The notes beneath the pieces are model-generated. The model was not told the origin of the DNA. It did no database searches and saw only the letters and a program-made list of their open reading frames with translations. From positions 372,001 to 436,000 of the forward strand of contig JAEYUW010000045.1 in the NCBI GenBank assembly GCA_023432225.1: a DNA stretch of 64,000 nt, in the 5' to 3' direction. Below are positions 35,445 to 43,769 of this stretch, in pieces (the first letter of the stretch is position 1; every line of letters starts with the position of its first letter). The stretch comes from Verrucomicrobiota bacterium. GTDB lineage: Bacteria; Verrucomicrobiota; Verrucomicrobiia; Opitutales; Opitutaceae. Made by a program: the position numbers and the translations under genes.

Positions 35445-35984
35445 TTACTTTGTCAGCTCAATGAAGTCGACGCGGCGGTCTTTCGCCCACTCGGCATCGC
35501 TGCCACCTTGCTTCGCTTCCGTCGAACCCTTCGAGAGAATCTCGAGGCGCTTGGAGTCAACGCCGAGGTGTTCGAGGTAGCGGCGAACGGCGTTCGCGCG
35601 ACGGTCACCGAGGCCAAGGTTGTATTCGGCGGTGCCGCGCCAGTCGCAATGGCCTTCGAGGACCATGCGCTTGTCGGTGTTTTCCTTGAGCCACTTGACG
35701 GCGGCCTCGATCTTGGCGCGCTCGCGCTCCGGAACGGCCGAGCGGTCGAAGTCGAAATAGACGGGCTCGACCACGCTCTTGCCGAAAACACCCGCGTCAG
35801 TGCGTGTTTCGAGATTGGTGCCCGGGGCAACGTCAGAGGGAATCGCCACGCTGTTCGGGTCGATCTGGTTGCCCATCGTGTTCGCGCCCGCGTTCGGGTC
35901 GCGCACGGGTTTTTTGGAGCAGGCCGCGAGCAACAGCACGGAGCCAGCCAGCGCGACACTGAGGAACTTCTTGAGATTCTTCAT
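35445..35984 (-). CDS. pal: Peptidoglycan-associated lipoprotein (OmpA-like), Pal type
   Basis: A 179-residue lipoprotein. The lipobox LLLAAC places the lipidated Cys at residue 22 after a typical signal (MKNLKKFLSVALAGSVLLLA). An OmpA-like domain starts near VYFDFDRSAVPERERAKIEA and contains MVLEGHCDWRGTAEYNLGLG and DRRANAVRRYLEHLGV, whose Asp and Arg residues bind diaminopimelate in the family. This is a Pal-type protein that ties the outer membrane to peptidoglycan. No tolB or tolA gene lies next to it, unlike the usual tol-pal order, so the symbol rests on domain architecture. Confidence 0.85.
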   Translation of the reverse strand: MKNLKKFLSVALAGSVLLLAACSKKPVRDPNAGANTMGNQIDPNSVAIPSDVAPGTNLETRTDAGVFGKSVVEPVYFDFDRSAVPERERAKIEAAVKWLKENTDKRMVLEGHCDWRGTAEYNLGLGDRRANAVRRYLEHLGVDSKRLEILSKGSTEAKQGGSDAEWAKDRRVDFIELTK

Positions 35985-36059
35985 GGAAAAGGACGGAGGA
36001 TGCGCGAGTTATCGATTAACCCCTAGAGCGCGGCAAGAATTAAAACCCCGCCGCCGCGA

Positions 36060-36734
36060 TCATGACACCCACGCTTGGGTGCGATGGTCGATCAGGCCAA
36101 TTTCCAGCGCGTAACGCGTGAGGCTCGCGACGTCGTGGAGGTTGAGCTTTCGCATCAGGTTCGTGCGGTGGTTGTCCACCGTCTTGACGCTGATGCCGAG
36201 CTTCTGGGCGATTTCCTTGGTGCTATGGCTTTCCGCCACGAGCTTGAGGATTTCGCGTTCGCGATCGGTGAGGAGGTCCGCGCCGGAAGTGGGGGAGTTG
36301 TTGGCGACGACATTGCGGAGCAACGCTGCGACGCCGGGCCCGAAATACGTGCCACCGTTGGCGACCGTCTCGAGGCCCTTCTTGAACTCGGTCAGGCCTG
36401 CGGTCTTTTCCACGAAGCCGTGAGCTCCGGCTTCGAGCATCTCGCGGACGAGCGCGGGGCTTTCGTAGCCGGAGAAAACCATCACGCGAGTCGTCTTGAG
36501 CTGCTTCGCGATGCGACGAAGAATGTCGACGCCGCTCAGGCCGGGAAGACGCGCATCGAGGACAATAACATCAGGCTTGAGTTCGAGACAGAGATTGCAG
36601 GCGGCTTGGCCGTCCCCCGTTTCGCCGACGATCTTGTAGCTCGGGTCGATCCGCAGGATTTCAGCGAGCATTTCGCGGATGGCAGTCTGGTCTTCGACAA
36701 TAACGATACGTTTAACTTGGGGGGGCGTAGCCAC
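36060..36734 (-). CDS. LuxR/NarL-type response regulator
   Basis: A 224-residue two-component regulator. The receiver domain has IVIVEDQTAIREM, phosphoacceptor Asp60 in VIVLDARLPGLSG, and Lys in FVEKTAGL. The C-terminal LuxR helix-turn-helix shows LTDREREILKLVAESHSTKE and IAQKLGISVKTVDNHRTNLM. It starts with GTG at 36734; MATPPQVKRIVIVEDQ is the expected N-terminus and no ATG precedes it. No histidine kinase gene is adjacent, so it is an orphan regulator whose partner and targets are unknown. Confidence 0.92.
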   Translation of the reverse strand: MATPPQVKRIVIVEDQTAIREMLAEILRIDPSYKIVGETGDGQAACNLCLELKPDVIVLDARLPGLSGVDILRRIAKQLKTTRVMVFSGYESPALVREMLEAGAHGFVEKTAGLTEFKKGLETVANGGTYFGPGVAALLRNVVANNSPTSGADLLTDREREILKLVAESHSTKEIAQKLGISVKTVDNHRTNLMRKLNLHDVASLTRYALEIGLIDHRTQAWVS

Positions 36735-36854
36735 GTGATAGTGAGAGAATTGCCGGAGGCGTGGTTAGGGAGAACTCGGCGCAGAAAAGACAAATGGACC
36801 TAAAAACACAACCCGGATGTTTTCTCGGGCAGAGTTAACAATTTTTTCAAAGGG

Positions 36855-36929
36855 TGGTGGGTCGACTGGGATTCGAACCCAGAACCAACGACTTAAAAGG
36901 ACGCTGCTCTACCATTGAGCTATCGACCC
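36855..36929 (-). tRNA. tRNA-Lys (anticodon TTT)
   Basis: On the minus strand the acceptor arm GGGTCGA pairs perfectly with TCGACCC. The D arm (GCTC / GAGC), an anticodon loop CTTTTAA giving TTT, and the T arm CTGGG-TTCGAAT-CCCAG are all present. Discriminator A and an encoded CCA end follow (36855-36857). The anticodon stem contains one T-T mismatch in my pairing. It is a single tRNA gene between the response regulator and the sigma factor. Confidence 0.95.
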
Positions 36930-37071
36930 CAAAACCCGGGAAGCGGGCAGTTTATTTTTTCAGTTCGCGGGCAACGCAAGAATTATTTGGCAACTGCCCC
37001 CCAAGCGCGCAGCGTGCCCACCGTCGTGGACCGACACGCAAAACGCGGGACGCCACTTCGGAGAAATTTCT

Positions 37072-37722
37072 GTGGGAACAATTCACAACTTTCCAAATCC
37101 AAACGAGCCTGAGCACATGACAGCCAAAGCCCAGGAAGTCGCATTGGACCGTATGTTGGTGGAACGCTTTAAAGGCGGGGACTCCGCCGCGTTCGACCAG
37201 CTCGTCTCGCGTTATTGGGATCGCATTTATGCGATGGTGAACCAGCTCCTCCGCAACCAACAGGACGCCGAGGAAGTCACCCAAGACGCCTTCATCCGCG
37301 CCCACCGCGGCCTGGTCAATTTCCGCGGCGAGTCCGCGTTCTCCACGTGGCTCTACCAGATTGCCACGAACCTCGCCCGCAACCGGTATTGGTATTGGTG
37401 GCGCCGCAAGCGCGACCAATCGATCTCTTTCGACGCCCCGCTTGGCGCCGACAACGACACCACGATCGCCGAACTCATCCCTTCCGAACAGGAAACTCCC
37501 GAAGACGCCACGGTCACGCAGGAGTTCGTCAGCCGCGTCGCCGAGTGCATGGAGGAACTCAACGAGAAGCACCGTGAGATTCTGATCCTCCGCAACGTCC
37601 AGAATCTCTCTTACGAGGAAATCGCCGAGATTCTCGGCATCAGTGTCGGCACTGTCAAAAGCCGCATCGCTCGCGCCCGCGAAAGCCTGCGCGAGAAGCT
37701 AGGGGAGGAATTTCAGCAATGA
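37072..37722 (+). CDS. RNA polymerase sigma factor, ECF type
   Basis: A group IV sigma factor of 216 residues. Region 2 contains FDQLVSRYWDRIYAMVNQLL, AEEVTQDAFIRAHRGLVNF and AFSTWLYQIATNLARNRYWY; region 4 has MEELNEKHREILILRNVQNL and YEEIAEILGISVGTVKSRIA. GTG at 37072 is preceded by GGAG at 8-base spacing. An ATG at 37117 (MTAKAQEVALDRML) is an alternative start with a weaker site. The gene overlaps the next by 4 bases (ATGA), typical of a sigma/anti-sigma pair. Its promoter targets are not recognisable. Confidence 0.92.
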   Translation: MGTIHNFPNPNEPEHMTAKAQEVALDRMLVERFKGGDSAAFDQLVSRYWDRIYAMVNQLLRNQQDAEEVTQDAFIRAHRGLVNFRGESAFSTWLYQIATNLARNRYWYWWRRKRDQSISFDAPLGADNDTTIAELIPSEQETPEDATVTQEFVSRVAECMEELNEKHREILILRNVQNLSYEEIAEILGISVGTVKSRIARARESLREKLGEEFQQ

Positions 37723-38414
37723 AGGATTCACGCTTCACCGAATTGGTGAACCTCTACATCGACCGGCAAATTTCGCCGGACGAGCAGGCGGAGCTGGAGC
37801 TCGAGATTCAGAGCAACCCGCGCCGTCGGCAGGTTTACCTCCAATACTGCCGGATGCACCGCGCGACGAAACTCGTCTATGAGAGTTTCCGCGCGCAGAC
37901 CGAGCAGCCCGGCCAACCCGCCCGCCAGCCCGCCACGATCGCGCACATCCAAGGGCGCATCCGGCAGCGCCGTGTGCGGTGGGCTTACGCGGCCAGCGGC
38001 CTCGCAGCAGCGGCCTGCGTCGCGTTTGTGGTGATGCGCTCCAATTTGACCGACGCCTCCACCGCGTCGCCTGATCTCGCGGCTGCCCAGACCACGCCGG
38101 CTGCTCCAGCGGTGGCCGTGGTCGCCCAGCCCGCACCCGCTCCGACGGTGCGCGCGGAGGCTCCGCGCCAAGCCGAACTCGCGAACGCCGCGCTCACCCC
38201 ACGTGATTACGCGTCGATTCTCGCTTCGCTGCGCCAAGAGGAGCAGAGCCTGCTATCCCTGCAAAACAGCAATGGCGCGCCACGTCTCAACTCGCTGTTC
38301 GACGACGGCGTCTTCGAGGAACGCACCGGCCTCCAGAATCGCGCGAACAATCTGCCGAACCGCAAGAATCCGCGACTGCAGACGGAATTCACCGCCTTCC
38401 AATTCCAGCGCTAA
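37719..38414 (+). CDS. Putative membrane anti-sigma factor
   Basis: A 231-residue protein translationally coupled to the sigma factor. A helical N-terminal cytoplasmic part (SRFTELVNLYIDRQISPDEQ, then AELELEIQSNPRRRQVYLQY) resembles anti-sigma domains but lacks the zinc-binding His-Cys-Cys motif. One membrane helix (YAASGLAAAACVAFVVM, about residues 88-105) follows, then an Ala/Pro/Thr-rich periplasmic linker and a tail with LRQEEQSLLSLQNSN. The orientation and overlap support a regulator that holds the sigma factor at the membrane. The family assignment is by context rather than by a conserved domain. Confidence 0.7.
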   Translation: MKDSRFTELVNLYIDRQISPDEQAELELEIQSNPRRRQVYLQYCRMHRATKLVYESFRAQTEQPGQPARQPATIAHIQGRIRQRRVRWAYAASGLAAAACVAFVVMRSNLTDASTASPDLAAAQTTPAAPAVAVVAQPAPAPTVRAEAPRQAELANAALTPRDYASILASLRQEEQSLLSLQNSNGAPRLNSLFDDGVFEERTGLQNRANNLPNRKNPRLQTEFTAFQFQR

Positions 38415-38440
38415 GCGCCGGGCCAACTTTGTTACCCGAA

Positions 38441-38465
38441 CCCGCGTCGCCAGACGCGGGTTTTT
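38441..38465 (+). terminator. Intrinsic terminator after the anti-sigma gene
   Basis: A perfect 8-bp stem CCCGCGTC / GACGCGGG with a GCCA loop and five T residues, 26 bases after the stop. Confidence 0.9.
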
Positions 38466-38525
38466 CTTTGCGCAGCAGAGGGTGGGGCGGGCGAGACGTC
38501 TCGACGAACCGGCCCCACGAGGCGC

Positions 38526-39125
38526 TTAACCGAGTGCCTTCTTAATCAGCGCCTCGGTCGTTGCGGAGGGCCCGAGCGCCACCCACGCCTGACGCACCGC
38601 CTTGTCCGCGTCCGCGGCCTTGTAGCCGAGCGCCACGAGCGCCATCACCGCATCACGCACCTTGTTATCGGCCGGTGCGGCGATCTCCCCCCCAGCCGAC
38701 GGTGCGATCACGGTTGCTGTGGCGCCGAGTTTGTCGCGCAGCTCGATCACGAGGCGTTCGGCGGTTTTCTTGCCGATGCCAGGACACTTCGCGAGCAGTG
38801 CCACATCGCCGGCCGCGATCGCGCTTTGCAGCACGGGCAACGAGAGCTTGCTGAAAATGCTCAGCGCCGTTTTCGGTCCGATGCCTGAAACCTTTTCGAC
38901 CAACAGGCGGAAAAAATCGCGTTCCGCCTCCGCGGCGAAGCCATACATCGTCTGCGAATCTTCGCGGTAAACGACCAGCGTGTGCAATCGCGCCTGCTGA
39001 CCCGGTTGCGGCAACCGCTCAGCTGTGGTGACCGGGATGTGCACCTCGTAGGCGAGGCCGCCGGTTTCGATGACGGCGTGAAGCGGAGTCGCGCTGACGA
39101 GCGTGCCAGTGATGCGGGTTATCAT
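38526..39125 (-). CDS. ruvA: Holliday junction branch migration protein RuvA
   Basis: A 199-residue junction-binding subunit of RuvAB. The OB domain begins MITRITGTLVSATPLHAVIE and includes TLVVYREDSQTMYGFAAEAE. Two helix-hairpin-helix motifs follow (VSGIGPKTALSIFSKL, CPGIGKKTAERLVIEL), and the C-terminal RuvB-binding domain ends VALGYKAADADKAVRQAWVA. A Gly/Ala-rich linker precedes domain III. It is the last gene of dapA-dapB-ruvA, one base after dapB. ruvB and ruvC are not in the window. Confidence 0.96.
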   Translation of the reverse strand: MITRITGTLVSATPLHAVIETGGLAYEVHIPVTTAERLPQPGQQARLHTLVVYREDSQTMYGFAAEAERDFFRLLVEKVSGIGPKTALSIFSKLSLPVLQSAIAAGDVALLAKCPGIGKKTAERLVIELRDKLGATATVIAPSAGGEIAAPADNKVRDAVMALVALGYKAADADKAVRQAWVALGPSATTEALIKKALG

Positions 39126-39126
39126 T

Positions 39127-39867
39127 TCAATCCTTCAGGCCGAGCACGTCCTGCATATCGTAGACGCCAGGCTTTTGATCGATCACCCACTGCGCCGCGC
39201 GAAGAGCGCCGCGGGCAAAGATCTGACGATCGCTCGCCTTGTGCGTCAGTTCCACGCGTTCGCCGAGCGCCGCGTAGATCACCGTGTGATCGCCGACCAC
39301 ATCGCCACCGCGCAGCGCGTGCACGCCGATCTCAGTCGGCTTGCGCTCACCCGTGATGCCGTGGCGGCCGTGCTTCAGTGCGTTCGCCGCTTCGAGCTTT
39401 CGTTCTTCGAGAATGATCTCGAGCAACCGTGCGGCCGTGCCGCTCGGAGCGTCTTTCTTGAAGCGGTGATGCATCTCCACGACTTCGGTGTCGTAATCGG
39501 CGCCGAGCACCGCGGTGGCGCGGCGCGTGAGCGCGAAGAGCAGATTCACGCCGACGGAGAAATTCCCCGCCCACACCGTCGGAACCTGCGCGGCGAGAGC
39601 GGTGAGCTTTTTCTTTTCCTCGGCCGAGTGGCCGGTCGTGCCGATGACGAGCGCCTTTTTCTGCGCGACCGCGAGTTCGATCACGCGGTGAGTGGCGCTG
39701 TGGGCGCTGAAGTCCACCACGACGTCGCCCTGCGCGAGCGCGGCGGCGAGGTCATCGCCGGCGTCGAGCGCGGCCGCGACGGGCAGCTTCAAATCGGCGG
39801 CGGCGGCGAGGAGCGCGTGGCCCATGCGACCTTTCGCGCCGTTGATGATGAGGCGGGGCGTGCTCAC
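39127..39867 (-). CDS. dapB: 4-hydroxy-tetrahydrodipicolinate reductase
   Basis: A 246-residue NAD(P)H-dependent reductase of the diaminopimelate/lysine pathway. The nucleotide-binding start RLIINGAKGRMGHALLAAAA is present, followed by VVVDFSAHSATHRVIELAV and VIGTTGHSAEEKKKLTALA. VVEMHHRFKKDAPSGTAARL carries the catalytic His and Lys, and GERVELTHKASDRQIFARGA closes the pattern. The GTG start at 39867 overlaps the dapA stop (GTGA), indicating translational coupling. Confidence 0.96.
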   Translation of the reverse strand: MSTPRLIINGAKGRMGHALLAAAADLKLPVAAALDAGDDLAAALAQGDVVVDFSAHSATHRVIELAVAQKKALVIGTTGHSAEEKKKLTALAAQVPTVWAGNFSVGVNLLFALTRRATAVLGADYDTEVVEMHHRFKKDAPSGTAARLLEIILEERKLEAANALKHGRHGITGERKPTEIGVHALRGGDVVGDHTVIYAALGERVELTHKASDRQIFARGALRAAQWVIDQKPGVYDMQDVLGLKD

Positions 39868-40760
39868 TTCTTGGCCGCGAGCACGTCGAGCACGCTGAAA
39901 AGGGTGGCGCGGTTCGCGTCGAGGAGCGGGCAGAGCGGCGAGCGAACTTCCTCGGAAGAAATGTGCCCCGCACGGGCGAGGGCTGCCTTGATCGGCACCG
40001 GGTTGGCCTCGATGAAGATCGTCTTGAACATCGGGTAGAGCTTCCGGTGCAGCGCGCGCGCCTTGGCGTAGTCGCCATCGAGCGCGAGGCGGACCATCTT
40101 GCCGGTTTCCTTCGGATATAGATTCGACGCGACCGAGATCACGCCTTTGGCGCCGACAGACATGAAGGGCAGGGTGAGCGAGTCATCGCCGCTGAGCACG
40201 GTGACCGAGTCGCCGCACGCTTGAAGAATTTGGTCAACGCGATCGACGGAACCGCCGGCCTCCTTCACGTGCGCCACGTGCTTGTAGCGCGCGCGGAGTT
40301 TTTCGATCACCGGCACGCCGATCTCGATGCCGCAACGGCCAGGAATCGAGTAGAGGATGATCGGTTTGTCGGTCGCGTCCGCGATCGCGCAGAAATATTC
40401 GAAGATGCCCTGTTGCGTCGGTTTGTTGTAGTAGGGCGCGACGACGAGCATCGCGTCCGCGCCGGCGCGATCGGACTCCTTCGTGAGGTGGATCGCCTCC
40501 TTGGTGGAGTTGGAGCCGGTGCCTGCGATGACCGGCGTGCGACCGCGCGCCGCGGCGATCGTGGCGCGAATCACTTCGAGATGCTCCTCATGATCGAGCG
40601 TGGGCGACTCGCCGGTCGTGCCGACCGACACGATGCCGTCGATGCCCGATTTTATCTGGAAATTCACGAGTGCGCGCAGGTCGTCGTAGGCGACTGCGTC
40701 ATTCTTGAACGGCGTGACGAGGGCAGTGATGGTCCCGGTGAAGGGGCGGCTGGACTTCAT
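39864..40760 (-). CDS. dapA: 4-hydroxy-tetrahydrodipicolinate synthase
   Basis: A 298-residue TIM-barrel aldolase condensing pyruvate with aspartate semialdehyde. Key motifs are FTGTITALVTPFKNDAVAYD, GIVSVGTTGESPTLDHEEHL, MLVVAPYYNKPTQQGIFEYF, IILYSIPGRCGIEI (Tyr; the usual Thr after GR is Cys) and HVKEAGG, with the Schiff-base Lys. The start is the ATG at 40760, giving MKSSRPFTGTITALVTPF; an upstream in-frame extension is not supported. It heads the dapA-dapB-ruvA unit and is divergent from the PilT-type gene by 75 bases. Confidence 0.95.
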   Translation of the reverse strand: MKSSRPFTGTITALVTPFKNDAVAYDDLRALVNFQIKSGIDGIVSVGTTGESPTLDHEEHLEVIRATIAAARGRTPVIAGTGSNSTKEAIHLTKESDRAGADAMLVVAPYYNKPTQQGIFEYFCAIADATDKPIILYSIPGRCGIEIGVPVIEKLRARYKHVAHVKEAGGSVDRVDQILQACGDSVTVLSGDDSLTLPFMSVGAKGVISVASNLYPKETGKMVRLALDGDYAKARALHRKLYPMFKTIFIEANPVPIKAALARAGHISSEEVRSPLCPLLDANRATLFSVLDVLAAKK

Positions 40761-40835
40761 GGAAAGTTGTCGCAACGATGCGTGAGCCCGTAGGCAAAAC
40801 ACAGGTCCCCAGCCGGTTCACGCCCAAAATTCCCC

Positions 40836-41930
40836 ATGAGCACAACGGTTCACACGGAAATCATGAACGATCTGTTGAAGCTCGCCGTCGAGAGCGGCGC
40901 GAGCGACATCGTGATCAAATCCAACAAGCCTGGCTACCTGCGCATGGGCGGTCGCCTGCGCGCCGTGGAAATGGACCCGATTACTCACGAGCAGGCCGAT
41001 GCTTGGGTGAGCGAACACGTGCCGGCGGTATTCCGCCCCAATTGGGAAAAGGACGGGCAGGTGGACTTCGCGTTTGCGGCGGCCGACGTCGGGCGCTTCC
41101 GCGTGAACGGATTTCACCAGCGCGGCACCGTCTCGATCGTGTTGCGTCATATCAAGAGCCGCCCACCGACTTTCGAGGAGCTGAAGATTGAGGGCGAGAC
41201 GTTGATCAAGCTCGCGCAGGCGAAGGACGGCATCCTGCTGGTGTGCGGCGCGACCGGCTCCGGCAAGAGCTCCACGATGGCCGCGATGCTGAACTGGATT
41301 AATCAGAATCTCGACAAGCACATCGTATCCATCGAGGACCCGATCGAATACACGTTCAGCGACGACAAATCGGTTTTCCAACAGCGCGAAATCGGCATCG
41401 ATGTGCCGAACTTCGAAATGGCGATCAAATCCGTGCTGCGCCAAAATCCCGACATCATCCTCATCGGCGAAATGCGCGATAAGGAGACGTTCGAGACCGC
41501 CATCTCGGCGGCCGAGACGGGACACTTGGTCTTCTCGACGATGCACGCCGCCACGGTCGCGCAATCGCTCACGCGTCTTTTCGAGTTTTTTCCGCCGGAG
41601 CAAATAGCCCAGGCGCGTCGCCAGATCGCCGGTTCGCTGCGCGGATTCATCTGCCAGAAGCTGATCCCCGCGCTCGAAGGTGCCGGTCGCTTCGCCGCGC
41701 ACGAGATCATGGTCGCCGATGCGACGATGCGAAACCTCATCCTCGAGGGGCAGAACGACAAGATCCAGCAGCTGCTCGACGGCGGCGCCGATGGCATGTC
41801 GAAGTCGTTCAACAAGGACCTCTATCGCCTCATCAAGGAGGGGAAGATCAGCAAAGCGGACGGCCTGCGTTTCTCGCCGAACCCGCAGGCGCTCGAGATG
41901 AACCTGAAGGGCATTTTCTTCAAAACGTGA
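40836..41930 (+). CDS. Type IV pilus retraction-type ATPase (PilT family)
   Basis: A 364-residue secretion ATPase. The N-terminal PAS-like domain has LLKLAVESGASDIVIKSNKP, typical of PilT/PilU. The Walker A is GATGSGKSS at residues 138-146, the Asp box IVSIEDPIEYTFSDDKS follows, then Walker B (NPDIILIGEMRDKETFETAI) and the His box (ETGHLVFSTMHAATVAQSLT). It lacks an N-terminal PilB extension, so it is the retraction type rather than the assembly type. The gene overlaps the start of the next one. No pilin or other pilus gene is in the window. Confidence 0.88.
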   Translation: MSTTVHTEIMNDLLKLAVESGASDIVIKSNKPGYLRMGGRLRAVEMDPITHEQADAWVSEHVPAVFRPNWEKDGQVDFAFAAADVGRFRVNGFHQRGTVSIVLRHIKSRPPTFEELKIEGETLIKLAQAKDGILLVCGATGSGKSSTMAAMLNWINQNLDKHIVSIEDPIEYTFSDDKSVFQQREIGIDVPNFEMAIKSVLRQNPDIILIGEMRDKETFETAISAAETGHLVFSTMHAATVAQSLTRLFEFFPPEQIAQARRQIAGSLRGFICQKLIPALEGAGRFAAHEIMVADATMRNLILEGQNDKIQQLLDGGADGMSKSFNKDLYRLIKEGKISKADGLRFSPNPQALEMNLKGIFFKT

Positions 41931-42817
41931 TGCGTCGCTTCGCAGCTGCTGCCGCGGTTGGCACCGCCGCGCTGGCGTTCGCGGCGGACGACCCGAATGC
42001 CCCCCTCGCGAACACCAAAGCGCAGCTGCAGACCCTAAAAAAAGACGCGGCGGCGCAGAAAGCGGACACCCCCGACGGCCCGAAACTGAATTTGCCGTCG
42101 CTCGCGACACCCGGTCCGGAGTTCGATATCCAGCGCCCCACGCGTGACGGCAACGAGGCGACGGATAACAAGCGAGCTGGCCGAAAGGATTGGCTGCTCG
42201 AAGGCTTCGACAAATTGGACCGAAAGCGCTCGTCGGACGCGGCCAAACGCGGCGCTGGTCAATCCGAGGACGACGAGAAGCCACTCGATCCCAATGATCC
42301 GGATTATTTCCTGCGTCTTTACGAGCGTCAGCGCGCCCAACGTGAGGCGCAACAGCTCGTCGTGAACGGAGCGCCGACTAGCGAGTTCAAGACCGATGCC
42401 GGAGATGCGTTCGCGCCCTTCATGAAGGAGTGGCTGGCGAACTCGCCGGTCCGCGATGCGCTTCGAGACTCGATGCCGGACACCGCCCGGGCCAATCCGA
42501 TTCTGCCACGAACAACGGCGAATGCGCCGGCGCAGGAAACACGATTAGACGTGCTCTCGCGCGAGACGGCCCGAAGCAACGCGGCGCCGAATCCGTTCGT
42601 TCAGGCGTTGGGACTACCTGCATTGGAATCCGGCTCGCCTGCCGTCGTGCACGGCTCCGAGCAAAACGGAGCGAATAATTTGACTCCGCCAGCGGCACCC
42701 GCTTCTGCGAACACGATCTACGACCTGCCAGCGCAGCCCAAAACTGACCTGAAACGTGCGTTGCCGCCTCCGCCGTCCGAGGACAAGAAATACTTCCCCC
42801 AGCTGAAGAAATTTTAG
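41930..42817 (+). CDS. Exported low-complexity protein, unknown function
   Basis: A 295-residue protein starting at the ATG at 41930 (or GTG one codon earlier), within or directly at the pilT-type stop. It has a short signal peptide (MRRFAAAAAVGTAALAFA, then AD). The rest is hydrophilic, rich in Pro, Ala, Asn and Asp, without recognisable domains. It has a charged stretch, RKDWLLEGFDKLDRKRS, and a helical segment, PDYFLRLYERQRAQREAQQL. The end is PPPPSEDKKYFPQLKKF. The overlap with the ATPase gene suggests a linked role, perhaps an envelope or pilus accessory; that is inference from position only. Confidence 0.6.
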   Translation: MRRFAAAAAVGTAALAFAADDPNAPLANTKAQLQTLKKDAAAQKADTPDGPKLNLPSLATPGPEFDIQRPTRDGNEATDNKRAGRKDWLLEGFDKLDRKRSSDAAKRGAGQSEDDEKPLDPNDPDYFLRLYERQRAQREAQQLVVNGAPTSEFKTDAGDAFAPFMKEWLANSPVRDALRDSMPDTARANPILPRTTANAPAQETRLDVLSRETARSNAAPNPFVQALGLPALESGSPAVVHGSEQNGANNLTPPAAPASANTIYDLPAQPKTDLKRALPPPPSEDKKYFPQLKKF

Positions 42818-42863
42818 GGCTTGGATTCGGCGCTGCGGACCGGTTTAACCGACCCTTTCATCT

Positions 42864-43769
42864 ATGTCACTGGCACTTCTTTTTGCAGGGCAGGGGGCTC
42901 AGAAAGTGGGCATGGGCAAGTCGCTCTACGACGGCTCGGCCGCCGCGCGTGCGATTTACGACCAAGCGAACGAGGTCCTCGGCTGGGATTTGAAGAAGCT
43001 CAGCTTCGAAGGTCCGGAAACCGAGCTCACGCAGACAAAGGTGTGTCAGCCGGCGCTGTTCGTGCACGGATCGGCGGTCCTCGCCGCGCTCAAGGAGCGT
43101 GGTCAGTTGCCGGAGGTGAAGTTCGCGCTCGGCCTGAGCCTGGGCGAGGTGACGGCGCTGACGGCCGCTGGCGTTTTTGACTTTGCTACGGGCCTTCGTG
43201 TCGTGGCGCGCCGCGGCGAACTCATGCAGCTCGCCTGCGAGAAGAGCGTCGGCGGCATGGCCGCCATCATCGGCGAAGAGCGCGCGAAGATCGCAGAGCT
43301 CTGCCGCGAGTTCGACATCGAGGCGGCGAATTTCAACGCGCCCGGCCAGATCATCGTTTCGGGCGAGAAGGCCAAGGTCGACGCGCTCGTCGCCGCAGCG
43401 AAGGACAAGGGCCTCAAGCGCGTCATGCCGCTGAATGTCGCTGGCGCCTATCACAGCCGCCTCATGGAGCCGGCGCGCGCGGAGTTCGCGCAATTTCTTG
43501 AGACGATCACGTTCAACCGTCCCGCATTCACGGTCTTCACGAACACCACGGGCCAGGCCGTGAGCGAGCCGGCACAGATCCGCGAAGCGTTGGTCAAACA
43601 GGTCGTGTCCAGCGTGCTTTGGGAAGATTGCATGCGCAGCGCCGTCGCGGCGGGTGCCACGGAATTTTGGGAGTGCGGCCCGGGCGGCGTCCTCGCTGGG
43701 CTCGCCCGACGCACCGACAAGGCGTGGGTCGTCAAATCATTCAGCGAACTCTCCGAACTTTCCACGTAA
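42864..43769 (+). CDS. fabD: Malonyl-CoA:ACP transacylase
   Basis: A 301-residue enzyme that loads malonyl onto ACP for fatty acid synthesis. The start SLALLFAGQGAQKVGMGKSL is diagnostic. Nucleophile Ser92 lies in GLSLGEVTAL, where Leu replaces the usual His before the Ser, a variant also known elsewhere in the family. Catalytic His197 is in NVAGAYHSRLMEPA, and QIIVSGEKA is the expected following strand. The stop overlaps the lepA start by one base (TAATG), so translation is coupled. No other core fab gene adjoins it, although a separate fatty-acid-like cluster lies at 50-57 kb. Confidence 0.95.
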   Translation: MSLALLFAGQGAQKVGMGKSLYDGSAAARAIYDQANEVLGWDLKKLSFEGPETELTQTKVCQPALFVHGSAVLAALKERGQLPEVKFALGLSLGEVTALTAAGVFDFATGLRVVARRGELMQLACEKSVGGMAAIIGEERAKIAELCREFDIEAANFNAPGQIIVSGEKAKVDALVAAAKDKGLKRVMPLNVAGAYHSRLMEPARAEFAQFLETITFNRPAFTVFTNTTGQAVSEPAQIREALVKQVVSSVLWEDCMRSAVAAGATEFWECGPGGVLAGLARRTDKAWVVKSFSELSELST